This document shows positions 7,421-14,789 of a DNA stretch of 42,877 nt, piece after piece. Both the position numbers and the translations under genes were made by a program. The stretch is from a virus: positions 1 to 42,877 of the IMG/VR virus record IMGVR_UViG_3300034072_002229. One strand, 5' to 3'. The notes beneath the pieces were generated by a model. The model was given only the letters and a program-made list of their open reading frames with translations. It had not been told where the DNA came from and made no database searches. Position 1 is the first letter of the stretch. Every line of letters begins with the position of its first letter.

Positions 7421-7464
7421 CGTTATGCCCCTTATGTTGGGTGGTTGTCGTAGTGGTTTTGCGA

Positions 7465-8064
7465 TTAAGCCGCAGCAGACTGCTGCAGGGTGGTTAAATC
7501 GTCGCTGATTTGTTCAAGCACTTCTGAAATGCTCGGGTCCATCAGCAGCGCCAGGCGGTGCAGTACAGCAAGCTTTAACTCAAGCTTTACTGGCGCAGGT
7601 ATTTTGCGGTTGAGGCGTTGTTCTAAATTCAGTAGGGCAGCAGTAACCGGTTCTGGTATCACCGCTGTTTCTTCTGCAGTTTCAGCCGCTGAGTCGCGCA
7701 GAAGTGCTTCTAAGCTATCTTTTGGTACTTCTGCTAAAACCGGATCTTTGTATTCAGAAACGCAGGTCATTTCGGCGGTCGGCTTATTCACTGCTACTTG
7801 TTCAGTTGGCTGGTGTTTAGCTGTGTCTGGTTGGGCTTTTGCAGTTGCTGCATCACCCAATTTGCCTGCCAGATAGTCTTTCCCCTTGGGGCTGATAGTG
7901 AACTGGCCGTTGTCGTACTTAGTCGCCAAACCAAGCTCTACCAGCTGATTGGCAAGGCTTTCAGCCAGAACTTTAGCTACTGTCATTTGTTTAGCCATTG
8001 CCGTTACAGACAAAGGCTTAAACTTAAGCGCTGTAAGTGCAGATTTTTGTGTGGTGTTCAGCAT
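7465..8064 (-). CDS. Hypothetical protein with N-terminal winged-helix-like domain (199 aa)
   Basis: Residues 1-65 read like a winged helix: helices around 'KSALTALKFKPLSVTAMAKQ' and 'AESLANQLVELGLATKY', then a hairpin 'GQFTISPKGKDYL'. A polar, Ala/Glu/Pro-rich linker and a helical C-terminus ('LNRKIPAPVKLELKLAVLHR') follow. It is probably a DNA-binding early regulator or accessory protein; that is inference from the fold pattern. Confidence 0.6.
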   Translation of the reverse strand: MLNTTQKSALTALKFKPLSVTAMAKQMTVAKVLAESLANQLVELGLATKYDNGQFTISPKGKDYLAGKLGDAATAKAQPDTAKHQPTEQVAVNKPTAEMTCVSEYKDPVLAEVPKDSLEALLRDSAAETAEETAVIPEPVTAALLNLEQRLNRKIPAPVKLELKLAVLHRLALLMDPSISEVLEQISDDLTTLQQSAAA

Positions 8065-8402
8065 AAAAACTCCGTCGTAGTGGTGTTTTGTTGTGGAAGC
8101 CCGGTACGTCTGACGCCATTGGCCACCAACCAGTTGATTTCTTTTGGTGATGGCTTAAAGCAGCCTTCGTGTACTAACAGCCAGCCGCCATCGGCCAGTT
8201 CGTTAATTTGGTAAACAGCCTGGGCGTGACTGTTAAATATCCCGAGGCGTTTAATTGCGCCTATGCCCATCACTGAATCCGGGTTAATGCAGTTCTGATC
8301 TATCAGGTAAATGGCTGTGCGTTGCTGCAGCGTCAGTTCTGAATCTGTCTGCACGGTAAAAACCGAAGTAGGGCATAGCTGTGCTGTTTGAACTGCGCTC
8401 AT
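8058..8402 (-). CDS. Hypothetical winged-helix-like early protein (114 aa)
   Basis: Has a pattern of short helices followed by 'INELADGGWLLVHEGCF', which could be a winged-helix recognition and wing element. It overlaps the downstream gene by 7 nt and the upstream gene by 4 nt. No family assigned. Confidence 0.55.
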   Translation of the reverse strand: MSAVQTAQLCPTSVFTVQTDSELTLQQRTAIYLIDQNCINPDSVMGIGAIKRLGIFNSHAQAVYQINELADGGWLLVHEGCFKPSPKEINWLVANGVRRTGLPQQNTTTTEFLC

Positions 8403-8725
8403 GCACCGCCTCTTAAAAACTGGTGAACGTTGGCCAGCGTGCTGGTGCGCAAAACAGTGCAGTGCGTCATATCGTTGTTGATATGCAGAGCAAAGCGCCC
8501 ATCCGTGCCAATAGTGCCCATATGGTCCATGTAATTAGCCTGAAACTCAGGGCTTGGCAGGGCGCGTTTGATTTGATTCAGCAGACGTTGCTGTGCTGCT
8601 TTCACTTTAGGGTCTTGACCTACTTCAACATAGGTACTCATAAAGCAGCGGAAGCGCAGGCTTAACAAATGCAGCTCTTCCATTGCGTGTTTGCGGCGGT
8701 GGGTGGTTTTTGTTAAGACTGACAT
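8399..8725 (-). CDS. First gene of the leftward operon, hypothetical (108 aa)
   Basis: Begins 25 nt after the predicted pL start point, with AGGTGAG as ribosome-binding site. The N-terminus is basic ('KTTHRRKHA') and the rest helical, then 'HMGTIGTDGRFALHIN'. It sits where lambda carries antiterminator N, but only a few basic residues resemble an arginine-rich RNA-binding motif, so I do not call it N. Confidence 0.6.
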   Translation of the reverse strand: MSVLTKTTHRRKHAMEELHLLSLRFRCFMSTYVEVGQDPKVKAAQQRLLNQIKRALPSPEFQANYMDHMGTIGTDGRFALHINNDMTHCTVLRTSTLANVHQFLRGGA

Positions 8726-8747
8726 TTATCTCACCTAGTTAATTTAA

Positions 8748-8764
8748 CTTAACTAAAGGTTAAG
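8748..8764. promoter_or_regulatory. 17-bp palindrome overlapping pL
   Basis: CTTAAC-N5-GTTAAG, a perfect inverted repeat that covers the predicted pL -10 hexamer. Probably a repressor (CI or Cro) site; TTAAC half-sites also occur in the cI-cro region. Confidence 0.55.
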
Positions 8765-8785
8765 CAAAATTAATTTGAAGGTCAA
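8757..8785 (-). promoter_or_regulatory. pL-like promoter of the leftward operon
   Basis: On the minus strand TTGACC (8785-8780) and TAACCT (8762-8757) are separated by 17 bp. The same -10 hexamer and spacing occur at the predicted pR (10146-10174). Transcription would begin near 8750, just ahead of the gene starting at 8725. Confidence 0.6.
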
Positions 8786-8791
8786 GATAAA

Positions 8792-8811
8792 AAGTTATTA
8801 AAACTTAACTT
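8792..8811. promoter_or_regulatory. CI-type operator at pL
   Basis: A 20-bp site, AAGTTATTAAAACTTAACTT, matches the site at 10122-10141 in 17 of 20 positions. It lies 6 bp upstream of the pL -35. An inverted AAGTTA/TAACTT pair is visible within it. The inferred binder is the CI repressor. Confidence 0.6.
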
Positions 8812-8821
8812 TTATTTTGAG

Positions 8822-8848
8822 GCAAAAAAAACCCGCTCTTGGCGGGTT
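8822..8848 (-). terminator. Terminator after the lipoprotein gene
   Basis: AACCCGC-tcttg-GCGGGTT (8830-8848), preceded on the plus strand by a run of A. On the minus strand this is a 7-bp stem followed by a run of T. It would end the cI-lipoprotein transcript before the pL region. Confidence 0.75.
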
Positions 8849-8874
8849 GTTCTTGTAGAGTTAAATGTAATGTT

Positions 8875-9261
8875 CTAACCAGAGAATAGACCGTGCTCAG
8901 ACTCAACTTCAGACTCAGACAGGATGTAATTCTTTACCTTGCCGTTATCATCAAAAAGTACAGTCAGTGTTTTTTGAATGCCCGACGATGTACTGTAAGC
9001 CCAGGCTGTGTAAATAAAGTAGCAGGAGGCATTGCAGCTTTGCTTAGTAAACACGTATTTCCACATCTCATTGCCACTGTTATGGAATGTTGCATCCAGT
9101 GGGTCTCCAAATGCTGCGCGTACTTCGTCTTTAGTGGTTACGCCTTTTACCAGCTTTTGCTCAAGTGTCTGTTGGTTCTCTTCTTTAATGGCTTCATTGC
9201 CCACGCTGGAGCAACCAGTTACTACCATCGCCAATAAAAGAGCGGTCATAATTTTTTTCAT
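8875..9261 (-). CDS. Small lipoprotein with SmpA/BamE-like domain; likely lysogenic gene (128 aa)
   Basis: A signal peptide (MKKIMTALLLAMVV) ends in lipobox VTGC with Cys17, predicting export and lipidation. The mature part has 'KLVKGVTTKDEVRAAFGDP' and 'WKYVF', the layout of SmpA/OmlA/BamE-type outer-membrane lipoproteins, and a CNASC motif in the middle. It lies directly downstream of cI on the same strand and ahead of a terminator, so it should be expressed in the lysogen. A role in altering the host surface (for example superinfection exclusion) is inference. Confidence 0.75.
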   Translation of the reverse strand: MKKIMTALLLAMVVTGCSSVGNEAIKEENQQTLEQKLVKGVTTKDEVRAAFGDPLDATFHNSGNEMWKYVFTKQSCNASCYFIYTAWAYSTSSGIQKTLTVLFDDNGKVKNYILSESEVESEHGLFSG

Positions 9262-9344
9262 TTTATTTCCTACTGGTCAGCTATTGCATCATGCAAATCG
9301 TTTTCGTGTGCAATGACAAGGGGTAATCCTTGCTCCTTCACGTA

Positions 9345-10097
9345 TCAGATTAGCACTGAGTACCAGAAGACTTTACCCAGTACCTTCAGCTTTTCAGCTT
9401 GCTGGCCTGATATGTCTTCGTCAGGGTATTCGTCTTTGTTGTAGCTGCGTAGCCTGTAACCACCGCCAGGCAGCCGATAAAGTATCTTCACGCGCAGCAG
9501 GCCGTCGTGGTCAACTGCATACATTTCACCGTCTTTGACTTTTGTGTTAGCAGTGTCGATACCTACAGTCGCTTTATCTGGAAGTACTGGCTGCATTGAA
9601 TTACCGCTAACCACGACGCACGCCGCATGTTCTGCACTCACACCCTGGCGCTTTAGCGTAGATTTGGCAAAGCGCAGTTTAAAACCGGTATTTTCCTTTA
9701 CCACTGAGGATCCATTCCCTGCTGATAACTCTACTTCTTTAAAAAATGGCAGCTCTACTTCATCGTCTCGAAGTGGTGTTTTGCTATCCCATACTTCAAA
9801 AGTTCCAACATCTTCTCGAACAGAATGGTCTGTTGGCCCCACGCCTGCATACAAATCAATAATTTTTATGTTTTCGGTCTTCACGCCTGCTCTTGTAGGT
9901 GTTCCTGTTCCATACAGCAACCAACTCTGATCACACCTCAAAGCAGAACAGAGCGAATCCAAATTTTTGCCATTTGGATCATTCGTCCCAGATTCCCACA
10001 GAGAAATAGCAGTCTTCGAGACGCCAACAAATTCGGCAACCTCTAATTGGGTAAGTTTGAGTTCCTTGCGGCGACTCTTAATTCTTTCACTCATCAT
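9345..10097 (-). CDS. cI: CI-type repressor, HTH plus S24 self-cleavage domain (250 aa)
   Basis: The N-terminal HTH_3 domain ('KLTQLEVAEFVGVSKTAISLWESG', about 14-37) binds the operators. The C-terminal LexA/CI-like S24 peptidase has nucleophile Ser167 in 'SGNSMQP' and Lys204 in 'LLRVKIL'. RecA-stimulated self-cleavage and prophage induction follow from that family. It is divergently oriented to cro, with operators between them. The start is ATG 10097 (a second ATG is adjacent at 10094). Confidence 0.92.
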   Translation of the reverse strand: MMSERIKSRRKELKLTQLEVAEFVGVSKTAISLWESGTNDPNGKNLDSLCSALRCDQSWLLYGTGTPTRAGVKTENIKIIDLYAGVGPTDHSVREDVGTFEVWDSKTPLRDDEVELPFFKEVELSAGNGSSVVKENTGFKLRFAKSTLKRQGVSAEHAACVVVSGNSMQPVLPDKATVGIDTANTKVKDGEMYAVDHDGLLRVKILYRLPGGGYRLRSYNKDEYPDEDISGQQAEKLKVLGKVFWYSVLI

Positions 10098-10110
10098 AGT
10101 AAAGCTATCT

Positions 10111-10141
10111 TAACCAATGAATGGTTATTAAAAGTTAACTT
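10111..10141. promoter_or_regulatory. Operator cluster between cI and cro
   Basis: Contains TAACCA-N5-TGGTTA (10111-10127, a perfect inverted repeat) and TGGTTATTAAAAGTTAACTT (10122-10141), the near-copy of the pL operator. AAGTTAACTT (10132-10141) is itself palindromic. It is placed to control pR and the cI promoter. Confidence 0.65.
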
Positions 10142-10145
10142 CGAC

Positions 10146-10174
10146 TTGATTTTTAGGTTTAGAATACTTAACCT
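10146..10174 (+). promoter_or_regulatory. pR-like promoter
   Basis: TTGATT (10146-10151), 17 bp, TAACCT (10169-10174). The start point would be near 10181, just before cro at 10202. The design mirrors the predicted pL. A further inverted AGGTT...AACCT pair (10155-10174) overlaps it. Confidence 0.55.
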
Positions 10175-10201
10175 GTTATCAAATCCATTTGTGAGGCTCA
10201 C

Positions 10202-10399
10202 ATGAAAACCTCTGACGTTATCCAGTTCTACAAGAGCAAGTCTCTTGTTGCCAAAGCTTTAGGCATTTCTAAAGCCGCCGTATCACTTTGGGGGGATGAA
10301 GTACCAAAGCTGAGGGCGTATGAGTTGGAAAGGCTCACTGATGGCGCTCTCAAAGTTGATTCTCCTAATTCGCAAGAACCGTTGAAGCAATCCGCGTAG
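10202..10399 (+). CDS. cro: Cro-like repressor (65 aa)
   Basis: A very small HTH protein: 'KSLVAKALGISKAAVSLWGDEVP' is a helix-turn-helix like those of P22-type Cro/YdaS proteins. First gene of the rightward operon, divergent from cI. Expected to bind the same operators and damp cI during lytic growth. Confidence 0.85.
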   Translation: MKTSDVIQFYKSKSLVAKALGISKAAVSLWGDEVPKLRAYELERLTDGALKVDSPNSQEPLKQSA

Positions 10400-10434
10400 C
10401 ACATTTACAGATTAACAGGATAGGTAGCAATAAC

Positions 10435-10905
10435 ATGAAAAAAGGAACATTGGTTTTACAAAGCCCACTGGATGCAGCTTATCAACTCGGTGAGCGCCAT
10501 AACGCCAGTGATATTGCCCGAAAGTTAGGTGTTAGCCCTGTCGTGATGGCCAACAAGTTAAACCCGCACCAGGAGTTTCACAAACTTAGCTTAGGCGAAG
10601 CTGTGGCTATTACAGAACTCACCAACGACAACGGCATTTTAGAAGCGTGGGCACATAGCCGTGGGTTGGTGCTGGTGCCGGTTCCTGATGGCGTAGCTTG
10701 CGACGAAGAGTTGAGCGACCAGTTATTAAAGCTGAGCGAAGTGATGGGGCAGGCCCTTGGTGCCGTTCGCGCAGCCCGCGCTGATGGTGTAATAGACCCA
10801 GTTGAGTTTGAACAGATTAAGCAGCAAATGTTGAGCGTGATCACCGAATCGAAAGCGCTGGAAACAGTAGTTGGTGAGCAGGTTCGGGAGCTAAAGGCTG
10901 TATGA
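10435..10905 (+). CDS. CII-like regulatory protein (156 aa)
   Basis: The N-terminal half ('DAAYQLGERHNASDIARKLGVSPVVMANKLNP') fits the phage regulatory CII family (Phage_CII type), with an HTH. The C-terminal half is helical and may mediate oligomerisation. Position cro-then-cII supports the call. Expected to activate lysogenic promoters. Confidence 0.75.
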   Translation: MKKGTLVLQSPLDAAYQLGERHNASDIARKLGVSPVVMANKLNPHQEFHKLSLGEAVAITELTNDNGILEAWAHSRGLVLVPVPDGVACDEELSDQLLKLSEVMGQALGAVRAARADGVIDPVEFEQIKQQMLSVITESKALETVVGEQVRELKAV

Positions 10906-11099
10906 GTGATGTGATTGATGATGCGGCAAAACAGCAGGACTTAAACCTGTCTATTGCGCTTAACAAACGCCAACCTCAGCTTGAACGAACTGGCCGTTGC
11001 CATTGGTGTAGTGCTCAAGTTCAAAGTGGTGCTGCCTTTTGCGATACCGAATGCCGTGATGATCATGCACAGCACACCCGGCTAAACGGCGGTTGGTGA
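10902..11099 (+). CDS. Small C4 zinc-finger protein (65 aa)
   Basis: 'CHWCSAQVQSGAAFCDTEC' contains CxxC...CxxxC, a compact zinc-binding motif seen in several small phage and host proteins (DUF2116-like). The start overlaps the cII stop by 4 nt. Function unknown; a nucleic-acid or protein adaptor is possible. Confidence 0.65.
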   Translation: MSDVIDDAAKQQDLNLSIALNKRQPQLERTGRCHWCSAQVQSGAAFCDTECRDDHAQHTRLNGGW

Positions 11100-11129
11100 A
11101 GATGTATCGCTCAGTGCTTTATTTCAGAG

Positions 11130-11630
11130 TGCTGACCGATGCTGGTGCTGGGGGCCTGATAACAGATGCCTCTGCCAGTCAAACCTTCGGTACAGCATCG
11201 TGTTGTATTAACCCACGTAACGATGGGTGTTGATTTAGTGTTGACTGCTGGAAAGACAGCACTGTTGTTCGCCGCTAATCCGGCTAAGCGCACGGGGGTC
11301 ATTAGATGGCCGACAACCCGGCTGGTAATGATGTAACCAGTCACTGGGAGGCACCCAGGGTAGCGAACAACAAACACTTCGGCGAAAGCTGATAAGCCAG
11401 ATAAGCGTTGCCGGATAGTGGCGGAGTGCTGGTTAGTTTCAGTTTATTGGTTTGGTGTCTTTGTCGGGCCCAGGCAGCGCAATGTAGGGGCTAAATGGAC
11501 GCTTGCGCAGATGCCAAACCAATGAGCTGGTAACCGGAAGGTCTTTCTACGGACACGCCGGGTTAAACAGTGAGAAGCGTAGGCCACAGCTTTAAGTGCG
11601 GTGCTGAGCAACGGCCAGCTCATTCATAAC
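11130..11630 (+). ncRNA. Candidate large structured non-coding RNA (about 500 nt)
   Basis: No convincing ORF covers 11100-11655 on either strand, yet the stretch is dense in perfect helices: 11137-11144/11193-11200 (8 bp), 11211-11215/11224-11228, 11246-11250/11257-11261, 11263-11272/11363-11372 (10 bp), 11299-11304/11326-11331, 11344-11348/11354-11358, 11446-11455/11514-11523 (10 bp, extendable to 15 with G-U pairs), 11477-11482/11503-11508, and 11521-11530/11615-11624 (10 bp). Three are long-range stems enclosing smaller hairpins, as in ornate phage RNAs. It lies in the rightward early operon directly upstream of the DHH gene. Strand is inferred from the operon; I cannot assign a known family. 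Confidence 0.65.
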
Positions 11631-11655
11631 TACGACAACAAACAGGCAGATAACT

Positions 11656-12495
11656 ATGAAACAACCACTTCTTTGCATTTACCACGCTAACTGTGCAGAC
11701 GGTTTTACTGCTGCATGGGCTGTTCGTAAAAAACACCCTGATACAGAGTTTCACCCGGGCACCTATGGCAAAGAGCCACCTGATTGCGCTGGCCGTGATG
11801 TGGTTATGGTCGATTTTAGCTATAAGCGTGATGTGTTATTGCGAATAGCTGCTGTGGCCAACACTGTGCTGATACTGGACCACCACAAAAGTGCTGCAGG
11901 TGATTTGGTTGATCTGCCGGCTAATGTAACGGCCATTTTTGATATGCATCGCAGTGGCGCCATGATGGCATGGAATCATTACCACCCTGATGTAAAACCA
12001 AATGACTTGTTAGTTCACGTACAAGATCGAGATCTTTGGTTATTCAAGCGCGAACAAACCAGAGCTTTTCAGGCCAATCTTTTTAGTTACGAATACACGT
12101 TTGAAAATTGGGATAGCATTGCCCAGTTGTGCGAAGACTCGTTTTGCTACAGCAGATTTGTAAGTGAGGGCGAAGCAATAGAGCGCAAACACTTTAAAGA
12201 CGTTAAAGAGCTGATCCGCGCAGCAGCTTATCGGTCGGTCATTGCTGGCCATGACGTTCCTACCTTAAACGCCCCGTACTTTTATAGTTCAGACGCTGGA
12301 CACCAAATGAACCAGGGCGAAGCCTTTGCAGCTTGTTACTACGATACAGCTGATAACCGTGTTTATAGCTTGCGATCACAACCGGATGGCGCGGACGTTT
12401 CGCTTATTGCAGCCAAGTTCGGCGGTGGTGGGCATAAAAACGCGGCTGGTTTCAGAATAGCACTAAGCGAGTTGAACCATGTCACGGCAGGCTAA
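11656..12495 (+). CDS. DHH-family phosphoesterase (279 aa)
   Basis: DHH phosphoesterases hydrolyse phosphodiester bonds in short oligonucleotides or cyclic dinucleotides with metal ions. Visible motifs: 'DGFTAAWA' (about 15-22), 'VVMVDFSY' (about 49-56), the signature 'LDHHKSA' (about 73-79), 'HVQDRDLW' in the middle, and a DHHA1-type 'FGGGGHKNAAGF' near the C-terminus. It follows the structured RNA with no intervening gene. Degradation of small RNAs or a cyclic-nucleotide defence signal are both possible; the sequence does not decide. Confidence 0.85.
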   Translation: MKQPLLCIYHANCADGFTAAWAVRKKHPDTEFHPGTYGKEPPDCAGRDVVMVDFSYKRDVLLRIAAVANTVLILDHHKSAAGDLVDLPANVTAIFDMHRSGAMMAWNHYHPDVKPNDLLVHVQDRDLWLFKREQTRAFQANLFSYEYTFENWDSIAQLCEDSFCYSRFVSEGEAIERKHFKDVKELIRAAAYRSVIAGHDVPTLNAPYFYSSDAGHQMNQGEAFAACYYDTADNRVYSLRSQPDGADVSLIAAKFGGGGHKNAAGFRIALSELNHVTAG

Positions 12496-12703
12496 ATTGG
12501 AAAAGCACTGCCAAAGCTGCAGTGCATTCTCAGACTGGTGCTGTTATTGGCTCTGTCTGTTTTGCTTCATGCCTTGGCTGCCGACAGATACAAAGGCACA
12601 AGCCATCGCAGTGATAACTATCACCCTCATATTGTTAGCCGTTACTGCTGCTTGGGCTTTAGTGCTTCATTTTAGCGCTGAAGCATTTGAGGGTGAGAAG
12701 TGA
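12479..12703 (+). CDS. Small two-span membrane protein (74 aa)
   Basis: Two hydrophobic segments (about 21-34 and 41-66) with a Cys/Trp-rich N-terminus. It overlaps the end of the DHH gene by 17 nt and ends over the convergent gene on the other strand. No family recognised, so confidence is modest. Confidence 0.5.
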   Translation: MSRQAKLEKHCQSCSAFSDWCCYWLCLFCFMPWLPTDTKAQAIAVITITLILLAVTAAWALVLHFSAEAFEGEK

Positions 12704-12990
12704 TGTTCAGCCATATCAGCCAAAACCTGCCTGGCATCGTCGGGCATGGTCCACAACTCAAACTCTTCAGACATTGCAAAGAGTATATCGGCCTGCGTCA
12801 TGGCTTGAATTTGGCCGCGCGTCCAGTGGTGTTTTTGCATCAGGAAGTAATGCACTGCATCAAGGCCTGTGTGTTTTTCATAGCCTTGCTGTGCTGCCAG
12901 ATGGTCGCCAAAAATGGCCAGCGTATAGCCTATACGGGCTTCTTCCAGCACTTTGCGGTAAAGGTCACGGTAATAAAGTTTGCGGTCCAT
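12667..12990 (-). CDS. Hypothetical protein on the minus strand within the rightward operon (107 aa)
   Basis: Helical, with normal protein composition ('MDRKLYYRDLYRKVLEEARIG', 'HHWTRGQIQAM', 'FAMSEEFELW'). The overlapping plus-strand ORFs at 12687-13127 have unnatural composition, so this strand is preferred. It opposes the surrounding early genes and would give antisense transcription there. No function recognised. Confidence 0.6.
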   Translation of the reverse strand: MDRKLYYRDLYRKVLEEARIGYTLAIFGDHLAAQQGYEKHTGLDAVHYFLMQKHHWTRGQIQAMTQADILFAMSEEFELWTMPDDARQVLADMAEHHFSPSNASALK

Positions 12991-13059
12991 GTGCGCCTCC
13001 AGTGTTTATTTGGGGGCAACCTGCAGAAATGGGGCAGGTACGACTGCCAGAAAAGCGAA

Positions 13060-13079
13060 AGCCCTGCGCTAACAGGGCT
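13060..13079. terminator. Hairpin upstream of the O-like gene
   Basis: AGCCCTG-cgctaa-CAGGGCT is a 7-bp perfect stem. The flank reads only a weak T run, so it may be a terminator, an attenuator or a processing site. Confidence 0.35.
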
Positions 13080-13113
13080 CTCAAGAACATTAACCACTAC
13101 GACGAGGTTTTAA

Positions 13114-14106
13114 ATGTCCACTGCTGAAAATGTAGCTGATATCGCTAAATATCGCAAGCGGAATGAGGGGAAAGCCACTGTGATAGCTGACACAGATGAT
13201 GGTTATTGCCGTGTTGCGAACCAGATCATGGACATGATGTGCCAGGCTGACCTGTCTGGGGCTCAGTATCGTGTTTTGAATGCCATTGTGCGCAGCACGT
13301 ATGGCTATAACAAGAAAATGGATAGAGTGACCAACACTTACCTTGCTGAGCTGACAGGCCTTGCTGAGCGAACGATTATCAGTGCTTTAACTGCTTTGGA
13401 ACAGCGCCAGATCATTGTGCTTACTAAGTCAGGCCTTATGAAGGCTGTGAGCATCAACAAAACGGTGAGTGATTGGGTATTAAGCACTGGAAAGTCTGAG
13501 CGCATGGCAAAAGGTACTGCCGTTGTGAAAGCAAAGAGTGATCAAATGCTCAGAGAAAGTGATCAAATGCTCAGTACTAACGGATCAAATGCTCAGCCTT
13601 TAGTGATCGAATGCTCAGCCACCAAAGACAACCTACCAAATACAACCAACCAAATACAGCATGATCTTGATCCACCGCCGCAAGCGGCAGCGGAACCTGT
13701 TGAGCAAAACAATGGTGTTGTCAGACCAACAGCAGCCATACAGCAAGGCAAGAACTGGGGTGAGGCTGTAGACGTTGAGCTACTGGATAAGTTTGAGGCT
13801 TTGCTACAGCAACGACACCCAGAGCATTACCGCAGGCCAACCAAGGCAGTTCTTGCCAGCAGGGCTAACACAATCCGCTTGATGCGTACACAGGACGAGC
13901 GAAAGCCAGAACACATACTGGCGTTATTCACCATCGCTCAGTTTGATGATTTTTGGAGCAAAAACGTTCTGTGCCCTAACTCTGTACGCAAGCAGTGGCT
14001 GAAGTTGGTTCACTTGTACCAGGAGCATAAAGCGAAGCACAAAGCGAAGGCGGACCAGCAGAACTGGGCTCAGGGCGCGTTCAATCCGGAGGACCCTTTG
14101 GTATGA
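13114..14106 (+). CDS. Phage replication protein O-like initiator (330 aa)
   Basis: The N-terminal domain 'YCRVANQIMDMMCQADLSGA' through 'RTIISALTALEQRQIIVL' (about 30-120) matches the replication protein O winged-helix DNA-binding domain. A variable linker and a C-terminal part that would contact the P protein follow. In O genes the origin usually lies inside the gene. Here 13540-13620 carries repeats of GATCAAATGCTCAG (three spaced copies and a variant), good candidates for origin iterons. The start is ATG 13114. Confidence 0.85.
   Translation: MSTAENVADIAKYRKRNEGKATVIADTDDGYCRVANQIMDMMCQADLSGAQYRVLNAIVRSTYGYNKKMDRVTNTYLAELTGLAERTIISALTALEQRQIIVLTKSGLMKAVSINKTVSDWVLSTGKSERMAKGTAVVKAKSDQMLRESDQMLSTNGSNAQPLVIECSATKDNLPNTTNQIQHDLDPPPQAAAEPVEQNNGVVRPTAAIQQGKNWGEAVDVELLDKFEALLQQRHPEHYRRPTKAVLASRANTIRLMRTQDERKPEHILALFTIAQFDDFWSKNVLCPNSVRKQWLKLVHLYQEHKAKHKAKADQQNWAQGAFNPEDPLV
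13540..13618. other. Candidate replication-origin iterons inside the O gene
   Basis: The motif GATCAAATGCTCAG occurs at 13540-13553, 13560-13573 and 13584-13597. A variant, GATCGAATGCTCAG, lies at 13605-13618. Four close direct repeats in the middle of an O-type initiator gene match the lambda arrangement, where O binds iterons within its own gene. The encoded peptide repeat 'SDQMLRE/SDQMLST/GSNAQP' is not obviously required for folding. Confidence 0.7.
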
Positions 14107-14789
14107 AGTCAACTCAACAGTTAATTCAACCAGCGGTGCAACTGATGGCAAATTCATCATCACAAAAACCAGTCCACCAAGTTCAGCCGGCACACGAGAA
14201 ATTGGTCGACAGTGCTTTTGAAAAGCTAAGTATCCTTTTCCCAATTGGTGCTCCAGCTCCGGACAAAGAGGCCGCCGTTAAAGCCGAGTGGTTGAAAACT
14301 ATGGCAGTGCAGGGAGTTTTAGAGACTGCCTTAGTCCAGCAGGGCCTGATGCGTGCCCGAAAAGATGTAAGTACCCGCCAGTACTGGCCAAGCCCGTTGC
14401 AGTTCTGCCAGTGGTGCAAGATGGAATGGGATGGTGAACACCAGTTACCAGATGTGAGAACTGCATACCGTGAGGCTGTGAGCCACTATCGTTCTGGCCG
14501 TTACCACTCCTGGAGCCATCCGGTTATTTATGTCTGCATTATGGCCATTGGTACCAAGGCGTTTAAAACCTGCTCAGATGCTGATCTGTTTAAGCAGTTT
14601 GCTTATCAGTATGAGCTGCAATGTCGCCGTGTTCGCGCTGGTGAAGACCTATCCACTGAAGTGCCAAAAGGACTGCCGGCTAAAGGTGAAAGCTGCAGGG
14701 TGGCCACCCCTGAATGCGCAGGCTATCAGAAGGTAATGCAGCTTAGAGCAAAGCTACCTGGTCATGGTTCTAACAAAGGGATGGTATGA
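14103..14789 (+). CDS. Replication protein P-like helicase loader (228 aa)
   Basis: 'LFPIGAPAPDKEAAVKAEWLKTMA', 'YWPSPLQFCQWCK' and 'SGRYHSWSHPVIYVC' match the phage replication protein P family, which delivers host DnaB to the O-bound origin. The start overlaps the O stop by 4 nt. Length is close to lambda P. Confidence 0.85.
   Translation: MKSTQQLIQPAVQLMANSSSQKPVHQVQPAHEKLVDSAFEKLSILFPIGAPAPDKEAAVKAEWLKTMAVQGVLETALVQQGLMRARKDVSTRQYWPSPLQFCQWCKMEWDGEHQLPDVRTAYREAVSHYRSGRYHSWSHPVIYVCIMAIGTKAFKTCSDADLFKQFAYQYELQCRRVRAGEDLSTEVPKGLPAKGESCRVATPECAGYQKVMQLRAKLPGHGSNKGMV

Noticed and set aside
8399-8725. Lambda N-like antiterminator
   Set aside because: Only a few basic residues resemble an arginine-rich motif; no boxB-like site was identified.
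11111-11377. Minus-strand ORF inside the structured region
   Set aside because: It has no sensible composition, no ribosome-binding site and lies in the predicted structured RNA.
12687-13127. Two plus-strand ORFs overlapping the minus-strand gene
   Set aside because: Their translations look like reverse-strand shadows (Cys, His and Arg rich).
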